DNA of 64,000 nt from Thermococcus sp. 18S1 (GCF_012027645.1 NZ_SNUU01000001.1:186001-250000); one strand, 5' to 3'; positions 53,746 to 63,477 are shown, numbered from the stretch's first letter. Program-made: numbers and translations. The notes: a model not told the origin generated them from the letters alone.

Positions 53746-54255
53746 ATGGACCGATACGTTCTGCTCGTTAAGGCCCCGAGGGGCTACGATATAACCCCCG
53801 TACGGGAGGAGCTCAGAGGGTTTCTCTCCAAGACCCATCCGGAGCTCAAGGTAGAGGCGCACAGGTGCATAGGCCTAACCGCCGACGTAGTCATACTGCA
53901 CGGGGACGGCGTCGTACTCATAAAAAGGAAACACGAGCCGTTCAAAGATCACTACGCCCTCCCCGGCGGATTCGTCGAGTACGGCGAAACCGTCGAGGAG
54001 GCAGCCCTGCGCGAGGCAAAGGAGGAAACCGGTCTCGACGTTAGGCTCATCAAGCTCGTTGGAGTTTACTCCGACCCGAACCGCGACCCGAGGGGGCACA
54101 CCATGACGACGGCATTTTTGGCCATCGGAACAGGGGAACTGAAGGCTGGGGACGACGCCAAGGAGGTGCACGTTGTACCCGTGGATGAAGCGCTGAAGCT
54201 ACCGCTGGCGTTCGACCACGGAAAGATTCTGAGGGATGCCCTGAGCATGAGGTGA
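53746..54255 (+). CDS. Nudix hydrolase
   Basis: A 169-residue enzyme with a complete Nudix box, GGFVEYGETVEEAALREAKEETGL (shown here by its GX5E, REAKEE and G ends). It is preceded by a 45-residue N-terminal extension (YVLLVKAPRGYDITPVREEL). The core resembles ADP-ribose pyrophosphatases, including the SDPNRDPRGH loop. GGTGGTGAT precedes ATG 53746. It lies 4 bp from the next gene, forming a pair. Confidence 0.9.
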   Translation: MDRYVLLVKAPRGYDITPVREELRGFLSKTHPELKVEAHRCIGLTADVVILHGDGVVLIKRKHEPFKDHYALPGGFVEYGETVEEAALREAKEETGLDVRLIKLVGVYSDPNRDPRGHTMTTAFLAIGTGELKAGDDAKEVHVVPVDEALKLPLAFDHGKILRDALSMR

Positions 54256-54259
54256 TGTC

Positions 54260-54616
54260 ATGAAGGTCGAGTTTCCTGAGTTCGGGAGGATAGTCGTGGA
54301 CGGTAAGGTTTACGACCACGATATAGTGATCTATCCGAGCGGAAAAATCGGGGAGCGCAAGAAATGGCTCAGCAAGAACAAGCACGGCACGAGCCACAAG
54401 CTCGACCCGGATGAGCTGAGGGAATACCTAACGGAGGACTTCGACGTTCTGCTAGTCGGCACCGGCGCCTGGGGAAGGCTCTCCCTTCTACCGGAAAGCA
54501 GGGAGCTGGTGGCGAACAAAGAGGTCATCGAAAAGCCGACAGGCGAGGCGGCGGAGCTCCTCAACGAACTCTGGGGAAAGAGGAAAGTCCTTGCGATATT
54601 CCACGTCACCTGCTGA
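54260..54616 (+). CDS. Mth938-like domain protein
   Basis: A 118-residue protein of the MTH938/NDUFAF3 family: VEFPEFGRIVVDGKVYDHDIVIYPSGKIG (in parts), LLVGTGAWGRLSL and ELLNELWGKRKVLAIFHVTC. The fold is known, but the role in archaea is not. GGTGATGTC precedes ATG 54260. It is co-transcribed with the Nudix gene, and its 3' end overlaps the convergent ABC permease by 11 bp. Confidence 0.88.
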   Translation: MKVEFPEFGRIVVDGKVYDHDIVIYPSGKIGERKKWLSKNKHGTSHKLDPDELREYLTEDFDVLLVGTGAWGRLSLLPESRELVANKEVIEKPTGEAAELLNELWGKRKVLAIFHVTC

Positions 54617-56069
54617 GGGAGGCCTGAACCGCCGCAAAGCCGACGGTCGCCAGAGCCAGCGCATAGGAATAGCCGAGGAAGTACCAGAGGCCTGCGATTG
54701 CCCCGAGGGCAACCCCATTGATTATCATGAGCACCAGAACGTGGCCGAAGTTCGTCTCCGGTACTGATAGCTCGCTTTCGCCGTGGTAGAAGAAGGCCAG
54801 CGCTACTGAGGACGTCAGGAGCGGAAGGATAACCGCGGCAGGGAGAAGGGCAAGGGTTCGAACGTCGCGGTACGAAACCGTCAGGACGAGGCCGACGCCA
54901 GCGGTGACCGGAACGACGTTCATGACGAGGAGCTTCGCCCGAAGGAACTGACCGACCGTTATGGGGAGACTCCTAAGGAACTCAAACTCCTGACCATCTA
55001 TCTTAAGGACGGTGTCGACGCCTACGGAGGCCACCCATCCGATCATAAATAGCACCGAAACCACGCTCCACTCCCTAATGGAGCCAGAAACGAGGATGTT
55101 CACAGCACTCGGCAGGATTATGAAGAGCGGAAAGATGAAGCCAACGAGGAGGGCGCTCTTTCTGAAGACTATCCTCAGGTCCTTCAGGGCGATCGCCACG
55201 ATTGGGTGGTGGGTTTCTGCCTTGAAGCGAACGATCCTGGAGCGGGAAACCACCCTTCCCTCCTCGAGCCTGCCCCAGAGCCGTCCGAGGATGAACAGAT
55301 AGAGCGGGACAAGGATGACGAGATAGCCGAGGATGAGGAGGAAGGAGTGGGACGGATCCGTTATCGAAGCGACGGAGAACGGATACGCCAGGGAGTATTT
55401 CGAGAAGAAGGGCAGAAGGTCTTCGTAGTGCTCGGTAACGTACTGCTGGAGGTAGTTGAGGGCGTAGAAGATACCGATGAAGAGGACAACTCCAAGGGTC
55501 CTCGCCAGCGTCCGGAGCTTCGAGAACCTGCCGCCAACGCTCGCCGAGCCGAAGAACGTGAAAACGACCAGTCCAAGGACGTGGCCGAGGAAAGCTCCTG
55601 TGAGAACCCAAAGAAGGCCGAGCAGACCGGAGATTCCATAATTCACCATCATTATTATGGCCGCCGGGAGGAGCGCGATGACCGCGGGAACGTTGTCTAT
55701 CGCAAGGAGAACGCTGAGGTACTTCGAACCGGTCCTTATCGGCAGGGGTTTGAGCGGCTCAAAGATTCCCATAGAGGTCGCGTAGGAGGCGTTGACGGTC
55801 GTCGTGTAGAGCGCCATTATGAAGGGGAGAAGGGCGTAGGTGGCAAATCTCATCGCCGCCAGAGTTTCGTCCTCGGCCCCGGCAATCGTCCCAGCCATCA
55901 TGACGCCAAAAAACAGAAAGGCAGCCGACTGAAGGGCCATCCCCCTCTTTATATCGCCCGCGTTCCTCAGCTGCTTTCTGAACTTCTCAGGATCAGCCGC
56001 TATCTGGGGGTTGCTCTTCAAACGCCGGTAGTGGAGCTCCTTGTAGAGTATCCTGACTATCTCGAACAT
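54606..56069 (-). CDS. ABC-2 type exporter permease
   Basis: A 487-residue membrane protein with about twelve hydrophobic helices, typical of large ABC-2-like permeases fused from two six-helix halves. Charged loops (e.g. WGRLEEGRVVSRSRIVRFKAE) separate them. It pairs with the ATPase gene 9 bp upstream. Substrate unknown; such pairs often handle lipids, peptides or drugs. GGGTGGGAGC precedes ATG 56069. Confidence 0.83.
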   Translation of the reverse strand: MFEIVRILYKELHYRRLKSNPQIAADPEKFRKQLRNAGDIKRGMALQSAAFLFFGVMMAGTIAGAEDETLAAMRFATYALLPFIMALYTTTVNASYATSMGIFEPLKPLPIRTGSKYLSVLLAIDNVPAVIALLPAAIIMMVNYGISGLLGLLWVLTGAFLGHVLGLVVFTFFGSASVGGRFSKLRTLARTLGVVLFIGIFYALNYLQQYVTEHYEDLLPFFSKYSLAYPFSVASITDPSHSFLLILGYLVILVPLYLFILGRLWGRLEEGRVVSRSRIVRFKAETHHPIVAIALKDLRIVFRKSALLVGFIFPLFIILPSAVNILVSGSIREWSVVSVLFMIGWVASVGVDTVLKIDGQEFEFLRSLPITVGQFLRAKLLVMNVVPVTAGVGLVLTVSYRDVRTLALLPAAVILPLLTSSVALAFFYHGESELSVPETNFGHVLVLMIINGVALGAIAGLWYFLGYSYALALATVGFAAVQASLSR

Positions 56070-56078
56070 GCTCCCACC

Positions 56079-56840
56079 CTAAAGGGCATCTTTAAGCGCC
56101 CTGACTATTCCAGCCACCTCATCCTGGCTCTCGGTGAGCTTGAGGAAGACGTCCTCAAGGCTCTCCTCGTGGGCGAACTCCTTGAGCTGCTCCACGGTTC
56201 CCTCCGCGATTATCTCGCCGTTGTAAATGACACCGACGCGGTCGCATATCGTCTCCGCCAGTGCCAGAACGTGGGTGGAGAAAACTATGCTCCTCCCTTC
56301 CTCCCTGAACTGGAGCAAGAGCTCCCGCAGGATTCGGGCGCTCTTAGGGTCGAGGCCATTCATCGCCTCGTCCAGTATGAGAACCTTCGGGTCGTGGAGC
56401 ATCGCCGCTATGAGCGACACCTTCTGCCTCGTTCCAAAGCTGAGCGAACCTATCATCTCGCCAAGGTAGTTCTCTATCCCAAACGCCCTGACCAGGGTCT
56501 CAACCCTCTCCTGGAGCTCTTCCTTTGGAATCCCCCTCACGCTCCCCACGAAGTTGAAAAATTCGACCGGTGTTAGGCTCTCATAGAGAACCGGTGTTTC
56601 GGGGACGTAGCCAACTATCCTCCTGACCCCCAGAGAATCCTCGGCGACGTCAACGCCGCCAACAACAACGCGCCCCGAAGTGGGTTTCAGTATTCCAGCC
56701 AGAATCTTCATAGTCGTGCTCTTCCCGCTCCCGTTGGGACCGAGGAGGCCGTATATCTCGCCATCACCCACCGTGAACGTTATTCCATTGACCGCCCTCG
56801 TAGAGCCGAAGCTCTTGGTGAGGTTCTCGACCTCGATCAT
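56079..56840 (-). CDS. ABC transporter ATP-binding protein (ABC-2 exporter)
   Basis: A 253-residue ATPase with Walker A GPNGSGKSTT, Q-loop YVPETPVLYESL, signature SLSFGTRQKVSL and Walker B VLILDEAMNGLD; DEP is DEA. The C-terminal extension (EESLEDVFLKLTE) is typical of the drug/Na exporter class. GGTGGTAGA precedes ATG 56840. It forms an operon with the permease. Confidence 0.92.
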   Translation of the reverse strand: MIEVENLTKSFGSTRAVNGITFTVGDGEIYGLLGPNGSGKSTTMKILAGILKPTSGRVVVGGVDVAEDSLGVRRIVGYVPETPVLYESLTPVEFFNFVGSVRGIPKEELQERVETLVRAFGIENYLGEMIGSLSFGTRQKVSLIAAMLHDPKVLILDEAMNGLDPKSARILRELLLQFREEGRSIVFSTHVLALAETICDRVGVIYNGEIIAEGTVEQLKEFAHEESLEDVFLKLTESQDEVAGIVRALKDAL

Positions 56841-57008
56841 TCTACCACCGGATGTGATAATAATTCGCGCTTAATAAATTTTGTCCCCTGAATGACTCTT
56901 CACTGAAGAAACTCTTAAATAAAATGAAGGACATAATTGGATGAAATACAGACCCTGCATGGGCTTCAATTTCTTTTCTTGCCCGGGGTTTGGCTCGGAG
57001 GTGCCTGT

Positions 57009-59558
57009 ATGAAAAAAACCTCACGAATTTTGATTTTCCTGCTGGTGAGCACGTTAGTCATCCTCAGCGGGTGCATTGGCAACACCCCCTCATCCACTGG
57101 CACGAGCCCAACAACGAGCGAGAATCCAACGAGTAGCGGTGGCGAGACGTCTTCGGCGGAACTCTTACCGACGGAAACGGGGAGTGAAACCGGAACCGAA
57201 ACAACCACAGAGACCGTAACACAAACCGAAACCCAGACTGAGACCTCGACCGAGACATCAACACCCACTGAGACCCCCGCACCGAACGAGAGCATTCAGT
57301 ACGATGAAGATGGCAATGTGATATGTGAGGGCGACGCCGACCCGGACCTCGGCTGCGAAGCCGGGGAAACCAACGAGGACGGAACTGGACCCGGATTCTC
57401 CCTGCCGGATACCCTGATAAACGTCACCCTGGAGCCCGTAATAATACCCGTTTACAAACTCACGGCAAACCTTACCTACGCCGGGCCGATTGGAAGCGAC
57501 GCCTTCGAGCCCAACGGCGAGAAGATAGAGAAAGTCTCGATCATCACGGCATCCACGAATCCCGGAAAGAACGTCAAGTTCACGATAACCTTTGAGAACG
57601 AGAGCCTTGCGGCGGCATACGTCCACATTCCCACCTTCGTCGACCTGTTTAGCGGCAAAAAGTACGTCTACGAGCCGACGGTTATAAAGTTCGACGAGGG
57701 TGATGAGTTCGGAAGAAGATGGGAGCTCCATCTGTACTCAACGGGCTTCACCCTCTACGAGCTGACCGGGGACGGTTCCGTTGAACTTCAGAGGGGAGAT
57801 GTCGAGCTTGACGGAAGGCGCGTGAGCTTTACCGTCGAAAACTTCTCCGAAATCTTTCCCGAAAAGGTTCATCTCAGGATCTACGGCAGAACGACTAGCG
57901 ATGACAACCCCAGCCTTACCTATCCGAGCGTTGGAACCTTCGTGGTGGAGGCCGGAAGGGGATGGATTGACTACTACGCCCCAGCATGGTTTGGCCTTCC
58001 GGGCGAAGACGTTGAACTGTACATGGAGGCAATGGGCCACGACATTCTCATGAGGCTCTACTTCAAGGACGAGGACACCTACAAGCTGATGATGCCCATA
58101 CATGCCTTCATAGACAGCAGCGACAACGGTGAGGCGGACTGGATAGCCACGGTAACTTCCAGCGGCTACGAGCTCAAAGACCGCTCCGGCAGCGTTTTCC
58201 GTTCGGGGGACGTGAGGGTAGAGCGGCTCGGAGACGGCAGGTTCATGGTAGAGTTCAAGGTCAGCAACTTCTTCTCCCTCGTACCCTGGCGCTACTTCCG
58301 CCTCTGGTTCGCGCCATCAATCGGCCTTGAGCGCTTCCCGTCCCACAGTAACATCTGGGTGAACGCGACCAACGGGCTGAGCCTCGACAAGGACGTTGAG
58401 CGCTATCTGGTCATAGTCGTTGAGGACGTTTACATAAAGGGCAACAAGGACAGCGCGGAGGGCGAAATACAGCTCGTCTCGTGGGCCTTCCCGGTCTACT
58501 GGGAGCACGAAAACGACCTCGACTGGGAATATGGACCGATCTATGCCGTCGGCTATCCTGCCAAGCGCTGGGTCGAGGCGAACGACCACAGCAGACTTCT
58601 CTACCACGACGAGAGGGCGATAAGCGTGAGCTATCCCTTCATCAACGGCTACCCGATTTTTGCCATGCCCCTCGACGAGGTCAAAAAATACAGGAAGGTT
58701 TACGTCCACACCGCAGGCTGGGACTTGGACGATCCGGGCGAATACATCACCCTCGGCGTTGGCTTCTTGGTTGACGCCGCCATCGGCCTCGCCACCGGAG
58801 AAATAGGAACGGCAATGAAGTATGGCTACAACGGCGTTATGTTCATCAACCAGCTCGTCACCGGTCAGGGTGCGGCCGAGTGGTGGGGCTCAACGATAAT
58901 CAAGGATCTCGGCGGAGACCCCGACCCAGTCGGCTACAACGGCTACGCGATAGACACGAACGGCGACTACCGCGACGGTGTTCTCGTTGAGGTATGGTCC
59001 ACCGACGGCAACATGAGGGTGACCTACCTCGTTCAGGAGGTTGAGGTTCCGAGGACGCTCCGCTACAACACGCTCCAGGCTTACCTCGATACCGTTAAGT
59101 TCACGAAGGACACGGAGTTCGGCGACGACGAGTACTACCTCTACGCGAGCGGATTCATCTCCTTCAAGCCAGAGGAGGTAGCCGATGTGCCCGACATAAC
59201 GCGGGAGGAAACCACCGCGATGGTTCCCGTACAGCCTGTTAACCGCTATCCCAAGGCGGGAGTTCTTTCGGGGAACAAGTTCACCACAAGGCCCCAGATG
59301 CTAATCATAGGCCACACAAGGGCCGATGTGCCGTTCCTCTACCTCGAATACGACGGCTGGGAAGAGGATGCGGGAAAGTGGGGCAACGACGACGACCCGA
59401 TGGGACAGGTGGCGATAACACTCCTCCTCGACGACGACTACTTTGACTGGAACCCGTTCTCAGGGATTCCCGAGAAGGAGTGGAGCCTCGAGTTCCCGAG
59501 CTGCGGCGTTTCAGGCGGTTGCTCAAAGGCATGGTTCTGGATCAGGATAAAGTCCTAA
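57009..59558 (+). CDS. Large Thr-rich surface lipoprotein
   Basis: An 849-residue lipoprotein with lipobox ILSGC. A long Thr/Ser/Glu linker follows (residues about 25-95, TE-repeat such as TETQTETSTETS), ideal for O-glycosylation. The mature part is beta-rich with two similar modules around residues 240-320 and 400-480 (VELQRGDVELDGRRVSF / VFRSGDVRVERLGDGRF). A C-terminal domain contains GYNGYAIDTNGDYRDG. The DOMON-like, glucodextranase-C-type strands suggest carbohydrate binding, but this is not certain. GGAGGTGCC precedes ATG 57009. Confidence 0.78.
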   Translation: MKKTSRILIFLLVSTLVILSGCIGNTPSSTGTSPTTSENPTSSGGETSSAELLPTETGSETGTETTTETVTQTETQTETSTETSTPTETPAPNESIQYDEDGNVICEGDADPDLGCEAGETNEDGTGPGFSLPDTLINVTLEPVIIPVYKLTANLTYAGPIGSDAFEPNGEKIEKVSIITASTNPGKNVKFTITFENESLAAAYVHIPTFVDLFSGKKYVYEPTVIKFDEGDEFGRRWELHLYSTGFTLYELTGDGSVELQRGDVELDGRRVSFTVENFSEIFPEKVHLRIYGRTTSDDNPSLTYPSVGTFVVEAGRGWIDYYAPAWFGLPGEDVELYMEAMGHDILMRLYFKDEDTYKLMMPIHAFIDSSDNGEADWIATVTSSGYELKDRSGSVFRSGDVRVERLGDGRFMVEFKVSNFFSLVPWRYFRLWFAPSIGLERFPSHSNIWVNATNGLSLDKDVERYLVIVVEDVYIKGNKDSAEGEIQLVSWAFPVYWEHENDLDWEYGPIYAVGYPAKRWVEANDHSRLLYHDERAISVSYPFINGYPIFAMPLDEVKKYRKVYVHTAGWDLDDPGEYITLGVGFLVDAAIGLATGEIGTAMKYGYNGVMFINQLVTGQGAAEWWGSTIIKDLGGDPDPVGYNGYAIDTNGDYRDGVLVEVWSTDGNMRVTYLVQEVEVPRTLRYNTLQAYLDTVKFTKDTEFGDDEYYLYASGFISFKPEEVADVPDITREETTAMVPVQPVNRYPKAGVLSGNKFTTRPQMLIIGHTRADVPFLYLEYDGWEEDAGKWGNDDDPMGQVAITLLLDDDYFDWNPFSGIPEKEWSLEFPSCGVSGGCSKAWFWIRIKS

Positions 59559-59991
59559 TCCCTTTTATTCTTTCGAGCGCTCTTTCAAAATCGTCCGGAA
59601 CGTAGTACGCTTCAACCCCTGCCAACCTGGCGTTTTCAACTTGAAGCTTATCACACGAAAGTAGAATCGCGGAGTTCTTGAAAGCAAGTGCGGTGTAGTA
59701 CAGATCCACGGCCCTTCCCCTGACTTTGGGGGCTATAGCCTCCGCCACTTGGTAGAACTCCTCTTCTCCTACAAAGGTTACACCCTCCCCAATGGAGATG
59801 ACGACCTCTATGGCCCTGTTTCCTATTTTCCTGCTGAACACACTCAACAGCTCTATCTTAGCTATCTTGGGCATGAGTACCTCGATTCTCCTGTCCGAAA
59901 TTTCCTTGAGTATTTCCTTTGCAAGCCGGTGCCTCTCACCAAGTTTCGGTAGCAGTGAATCAATTATAAGAGAAGCATCGAGCACAATCAC
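59542..59991 (-). CDS. vapC: PIN-domain toxin (VapC-like)
   Basis: A 149-residue PIN-domain RNase: N-terminal VLDASLIIDSLLPKL with the first Asp, conserved Glu in AKIELLSVF, and the acidic pair in RGRAVDLYYTALA and LLSCDKLQ. VapC toxins cleave tRNA or rRNA. Its ATG overlaps the antitoxin stop (ATGA), the usual VapBC order. The 3' end overlaps the convergent lipoprotein gene by 17 bp. Confidence 0.87.
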   Translation of the reverse strand: MIVLDASLIIDSLLPKLGERHRLAKEILKEISDRRIEVLMPKIAKIELLSVFSRKIGNRAIEVVISIGEGVTFVGEEEFYQVAEAIAPKVRGRAVDLYYTALAFKNSAILLSCDKLQVENARLAGVEAYYVPDDFERALERIKGIRTLS

Positions 59992-60176
59992 TTTCTCTCC
60001 CTCACAAGGGTTTCGGTGAGATCCTCATCAACGTCTTCAAACTCTCCCTCAAGTGCAGAGATTATCTCATAAAGGGAGCGCTTTATCAGGAGCTGGACCT
60101 TTTCGCCTTCTCGGAGGGATATCTTTTTTAGGGGCCTCAGTGCCCCATGGTCATAAATCGCCTCAACCTTTTCCAT
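59988..60176 (-). CDS. vapB: DUF104-type antitoxin
   Basis: A 62-residue protein of the DUF104 family: VEAIYDHGALRPLKKISLREGEKVQLLI, then an acidic tail (EFEDVDEDLTE) that could fold onto the toxin. These proteins sit beside PIN toxins in archaea and act as their antitoxins. It overlaps the toxin gene by 4 bp. Confidence 0.87.
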   Translation of the reverse strand: MEKVEAIYDHGALRPLKKISLREGEKVQLLIKRSLYEIISALEGEFEDVDEDLTETLVRERK

Positions 60177-60213
60177 CCTTTCCCACCATACTCAATTCGG
60201 AAGAAGGGATAAA

Positions 60214-60897
60214 TTAATGTTGTGCCTTCTGCTCCAGATGAGCCCTCTTAACCTCCAGCACTCCGGAATAGTTGCACTCGTTCCACTTCTTTTCGACTTC
60301 ATCGAAAACTATGCGCGCCTTGAAGAAGGGCGCATCCCTGACGAAGGTCTCGAACTCGCCGCCTTCCCCGGCCACGTGGATTCTGTACTTCTCGTGGAGC
60401 CTCACCAGCTCCTCCAAGGCCTTCTCGTCAATCCTTCTGCCGAGCCATCTTTCGTCTAACCCGTAGGCGGCCGTGCCGACCATGACCACGTCGAAGATGC
60501 CGATTATCTCGCGCATATACTCGATTGGGTCGCGGTGCCAGGCCGGGGCGAAGCTCTCTATGCCGAGTTCTTTTGCCACCCTATCAACCCTCTGTTTCTG
60601 GTACTCGCTGGCTAAGGCGCCGGCAACGACACCGTCTATCCTCAGCCCCTCAAGGACGGCCTTCATGTCCTCTACCTCTTTCTCCTTCTCGCCGCTGGTG
60701 AAGCCCTTCACGAGGGGAATTCCCACAGCCTTCGCCTGGAGCTCGGTGAGGTGAATGTTCGGCACGTGGTACATGTAGCTCTCGTCGCTCTCGCTCACCA
60801 TCGAGACGAGGTATTTGACCTCGAACCCCTGCTCCAGCGCCCAGTAGAGGGCGTAGTTGGAGTCCTTCCCGCCCGAATACAGCACGGCAACGCGCAT
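60214..60897 (-). CDS. Dph6-like ATP-dependent ligase (diphthine-ammonia ligase family)
   Basis: A 227-residue PP-loop ATPase with [13 protein letters not shown] (residues 6-18) and the DUF71 motif [14 protein letters not shown]. The eukaryotic relative Dph6 makes the last step of diphthamide on elongation factor 2, and archaea have diphthamide as well. Assignment to that step is by family. ATG 60897 follows GGGTGAGAGAG. Confidence 0.88.
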   Translation of the reverse strand: MRVAVLYSGGKDSNYALYWALEQGFEVKYLVSMVSESDESYMYHVPNIHLTELQAKAVGIPLVKGFTSGEKEKEVEDMKAVLEGLRIDGVVAGALASEYQKQRVDRVAKELGIESFAPAWHRDPIEYMREIIGIFDVVMVGTAAYGLDERWLGRRIDEKALEELVRLHEKYRIHVAGEGGEFETFVRDAPFFKARIVFDEVEKKWNECNYSGVLEVKRAHLEQKAQH

Positions 60898-60982
60898 CTC
60901 TCTCACCCGAAAGCTTCAAATCATTGGTCCGATAACCCTCACTGGAGAGTGGCTCGGCGGGGGCTTTAAAAAGGTGATGCCG

Positions 60983-62281
60983 ATGGTGCCAAAAACTGCG
61001 GTGATTCTGGCGGCAGGCCTCGGAACGAGGATGGGGGAGAGACCCAAGGGGCTCCTGAAAGTCGCCAGAAGGGAGATCCTGTACCGGACGCTCACCCTTC
61101 TCAGGCAAAACGGTGTTGAGAGGTTCATAATAGTCACCAACGAACGCTATGCAGGGCTTTACCTCAAGTTCATTGAGGGGCACGGCCTCAACGCCGAGCT
61201 GGTAATCAACCCCGAGCCGGAAAAGGGCAACGGACACTCCCTCCACCTGGTCAAAAACCACGTCTCTGGAAGGTTTGTTCTGGTGATGAGCGACCACGTT
61301 TACGGCGAGGAATTCATCCGGGAAGCCCTGAGGGGAAGCGGCCTGATAGCGGACAGGAAACCGAGATGGACGGACGTTGGCGAGGCGACTAAGGTAAGGG
61401 TCAGAAACGGCAGGGTCGAGGGGATAGGAAAATCCCTCGATGAGTGGGACGCAGTCGATACGGGCTTCTTCGTCCTCGATGAGACAATCTTCGAGATAAC
61501 CGAGACACTGGAGAGGGAGAGAGAAGGGGACTATCCCGTGAGTGATGTCGTGAAGAGGACCGGGCTTGAGGTTACCTTCCTCGACGGTCTCCCCTGGATC
61601 GATGTTGATACCCCTTCGGACCTTAAGATGGCCAGAAGGATGCTCGTCAAGACCGCTGTGAAGGGAACGGGCGACGGGTTCATCAGCAGGCATCTCAACA
61701 GGAAGGTTTCAACCGAGATAAGCTACCTCCTCGCCGAGAAGGCCACCCCGAACCAGATGACTGTCGTTACCTTTGTCCTCGGAGTGATTTCGGCCTTTTT
61801 GACGCTCCTCAGCCTCCCCCTAGCCGGAATACTGTACCAGATTAGCTCAATCCTCGACGGCGTTGATGGCGAGCTGGCGAGGGCCCAGATGATGACGAGC
61901 AGGTTCGGAGGCTACATCGACTCCCTCCTCGACCGCTACGTTGACGGCGCATTTCTGACCCTGCTAGCGTACTCAACCCTCAGAGAGCCCCTCTGGTACC
62001 TCATTGCACTCCTCGCACTCCTCGGCTCTGTGATGGTGAGCTACTCGACCGAGAGGTTCAAGGCCGCCTACGGTGAGAACGCCTACGGCTCGATTCCGGC
62101 TCTCAGAAAGCTCCCCGGCAAGAGAGATGAGAGAATCTTCCTGACGATGCTCTTCCTCCTGTATCCGGTCGAGGCTTCGGTTAAAGCGCTCTTCCTCCTT
62201 CTCGCCATAATCACGAACCTGCGGGTTGCGGTAACGGCGTATTTAATTTCTAGGAAAGTTTTGCAGCCGAAAACTATTTAA
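60983..62281 (+). CDS. Bifunctional IPC transferase / DIPP synthase
   Basis: A 432-residue bifunctional enzyme of the thermoprotectant pathway. The N-terminal nucleotidyltransferase (LAAGLGTRMGERPKG) makes CDP-inositol from CTP and inositol-1-phosphate. The C-terminal membrane domain (about 250-432) has a full CDP-alcohol motif (DGVDGELAR, then G-x3-D-x3-D). It couples CDP-inositol to a second inositol-1-phosphate, giving phosphorylated di-myo-inositol phosphate. ATG 60983 follows GGTGATGCCG; the frame runs further upstream without SD. Ino1, its substrate supplier, follows. Confidence 0.95.
   Translation: MVPKTAVILAAGLGTRMGERPKGLLKVARREILYRTLTLLRQNGVERFIIVTNERYAGLYLKFIEGHGLNAELVINPEPEKGNGHSLHLVKNHVSGRFVLVMSDHVYGEEFIREALRGSGLIADRKPRWTDVGEATKVRVRNGRVEGIGKSLDEWDAVDTGFFVLDETIFEITETLEREREGDYPVSDVVKRTGLEVTFLDGLPWIDVDTPSDLKMARRMLVKTAVKGTGDGFISRHLNRKVSTEISYLLAEKATPNQMTVVTFVLGVISAFLTLLSLPLAGILYQISSILDGVDGELARAQMMTSRFGGYIDSLLDRYVDGAFLTLLAYSTLREPLWYLIALLALLGSVMVSYSTERFKAAYGENAYGSIPALRKLPGKRDERIFLTMLFLLYPVEASVKALFLLLAIITNLRVAVTAYLISRKVLQPKTI
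62274..62280 (+). promoter_or_regulatory. Internal promoter of ino1
   Basis: CTATTTA at the very end of the DIPPS gene is about 26 nt before a start near 62303. The 20-nt leader carries GGAGGTGGAGG ahead of ATG 62323. ino1 can thus be transcribed apart from the upstream gene. Confidence 0.5.
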
Positions 62282-62322
62282 CTGTTGTAAAATATCTTAG
62301 AGCAATTGAGGAGGTGGAGGAA

Positions 62323-63471
62323 ATGGTGAAGGTTGTCATACTCGGACAGGGCTACGTTGCCAGCATCTTCGCGAGCGGCCTTGAGAAGATAAAGGCCGGA
62401 AAGATGGAGCCCTACGGCGTTCCCCTCGCCGATGAGCTTCCAATCAAGATTGAGGACGTTGAGATAGTCGGTTCCTACGACGTCGATGCAAACAAGGTCG
62501 GCAGGAGCCTCTACGAGGTCGTCAAGGCCTACGATCCGGAGGCGCCGGAGAGCCTCAAGGGCATCACCGTCAGGAAGGGAATCCACCTGAGGAGCCTCAG
62601 GAACCTTCCGCTCGAGGCCACCGGCCTCGAAGATGAGATGACCCTTAAGGAGGCCGTCGAGCACCTCGTGAACGAGTGGAAGGAGCTCGGTGCCGAGGTG
62701 TTCATCAACGTCTGCACCACCGAGGCCTTCGTTCCCTTCGGAAGCAGGGAGGAGCTCGAGAAGGCCATCGCTGAAGACAACAGGGACAGACTCACCGCCA
62801 CCCAGGTCTACGCCTACGCGATAGCCCAGTACGCCAAGGAAGTCGGCGGCGCTGCCTTCGTCAACGCCATACCAACCCTCATAGCCAACGACCCGGCTTT
62901 CGTCGAGCTCGCCAAGGAGAGCAACATGGCCATCTTCGGCGACGACGGAGCCACCGGCGCAACTCCGCTCACCGCGGACGTTCTCAGCCACCTCGCCCAG
63001 AGGAACCGCTACGTCCTTGACATCGCCCAGTTCAACATCGGCGGAAACAACGACTTCCTTGCCCTGACCGACAAGGAGAGGAACAAGAGCAAGGAGTTCA
63101 CCAAGAGCTCGGTCGTTAAGGAGCTCCTCGGCTACGACGCGCCGCACTACATCAAGCCCACCGGCTTCCTCGAGCCGCTCGGCGACAAGAAGTTCATCGC
63201 CATGCACATCGAGTACGTCAGCTTCAACGGCGCCCACGACGAGCTCGTCATCACCGGCAGGATAAACGACAGCCCGGCACTCGCCGGTCTACTCGTCGAC
63301 CTCGCGAGGCTCGGAAAGATAGCGATCGAGAAGAAGGCCTTCGGAGCCGTTTACGAGGTCAACGCATTCTACATGAAGAACCCTGGACCGAAGGAGAAGG
63401 GCAACATACCGCGCATCATCGCCCACGAGAAGATGAGGATGTGGGCGGGTCTGGAGCCGAGATGGCTCTGA
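62323..63471 (+). CDS. ino1: myo-Inositol-3-phosphate synthase
   Basis: This 382-residue NAD-dependent enzyme turns glucose-6-phosphate into L-myo-inositol-1-phosphate. Rossmann start VKVVILGQGYVASIFASGLE, catalytic region FGDDGATGATPLTADV, NIGGNNDFLALTD, and FNGAHDELVITGRINDSPALAG are typical of archaeal Ino1. ATG 62323 follows GGAGGTGGAGGAA. The product feeds both the heat-stress solute pathway next door and inositol phospholipids. Confidence 0.97.
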   Translation: MVKVVILGQGYVASIFASGLEKIKAGKMEPYGVPLADELPIKIEDVEIVGSYDVDANKVGRSLYEVVKAYDPEAPESLKGITVRKGIHLRSLRNLPLEATGLEDEMTLKEAVEHLVNEWKELGAEVFINVCTTEAFVPFGSREELEKAIAEDNRDRLTATQVYAYAIAQYAKEVGGAAFVNAIPTLIANDPAFVELAKESNMAIFGDDGATGATPLTADVLSHLAQRNRYVLDIAQFNIGGNNDFLALTDKERNKSKEFTKSSVVKELLGYDAPHYIKPTGFLEPLGDKKFIAMHIEYVSFNGAHDELVITGRINDSPALAGLLVDLARLGKIAIEKKAFGAVYEVNAFYMKNPGPKEKGNIPRIIAHEKMRMWAGLEPRWL

Positions 63472-63477
63472 CGCCTC

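Noticed and set aside
55206-56576. 456-codon plus-strand frame
   Set aside because: Antisense to the ABC-2 exporter genes; very charged and low-complexity.
60650-61693. 347-codon minus-strand frame
   Set aside because: Antisense to the DIPPS gene for most of its length, and otherwise out of frame with the Dph6-like gene.
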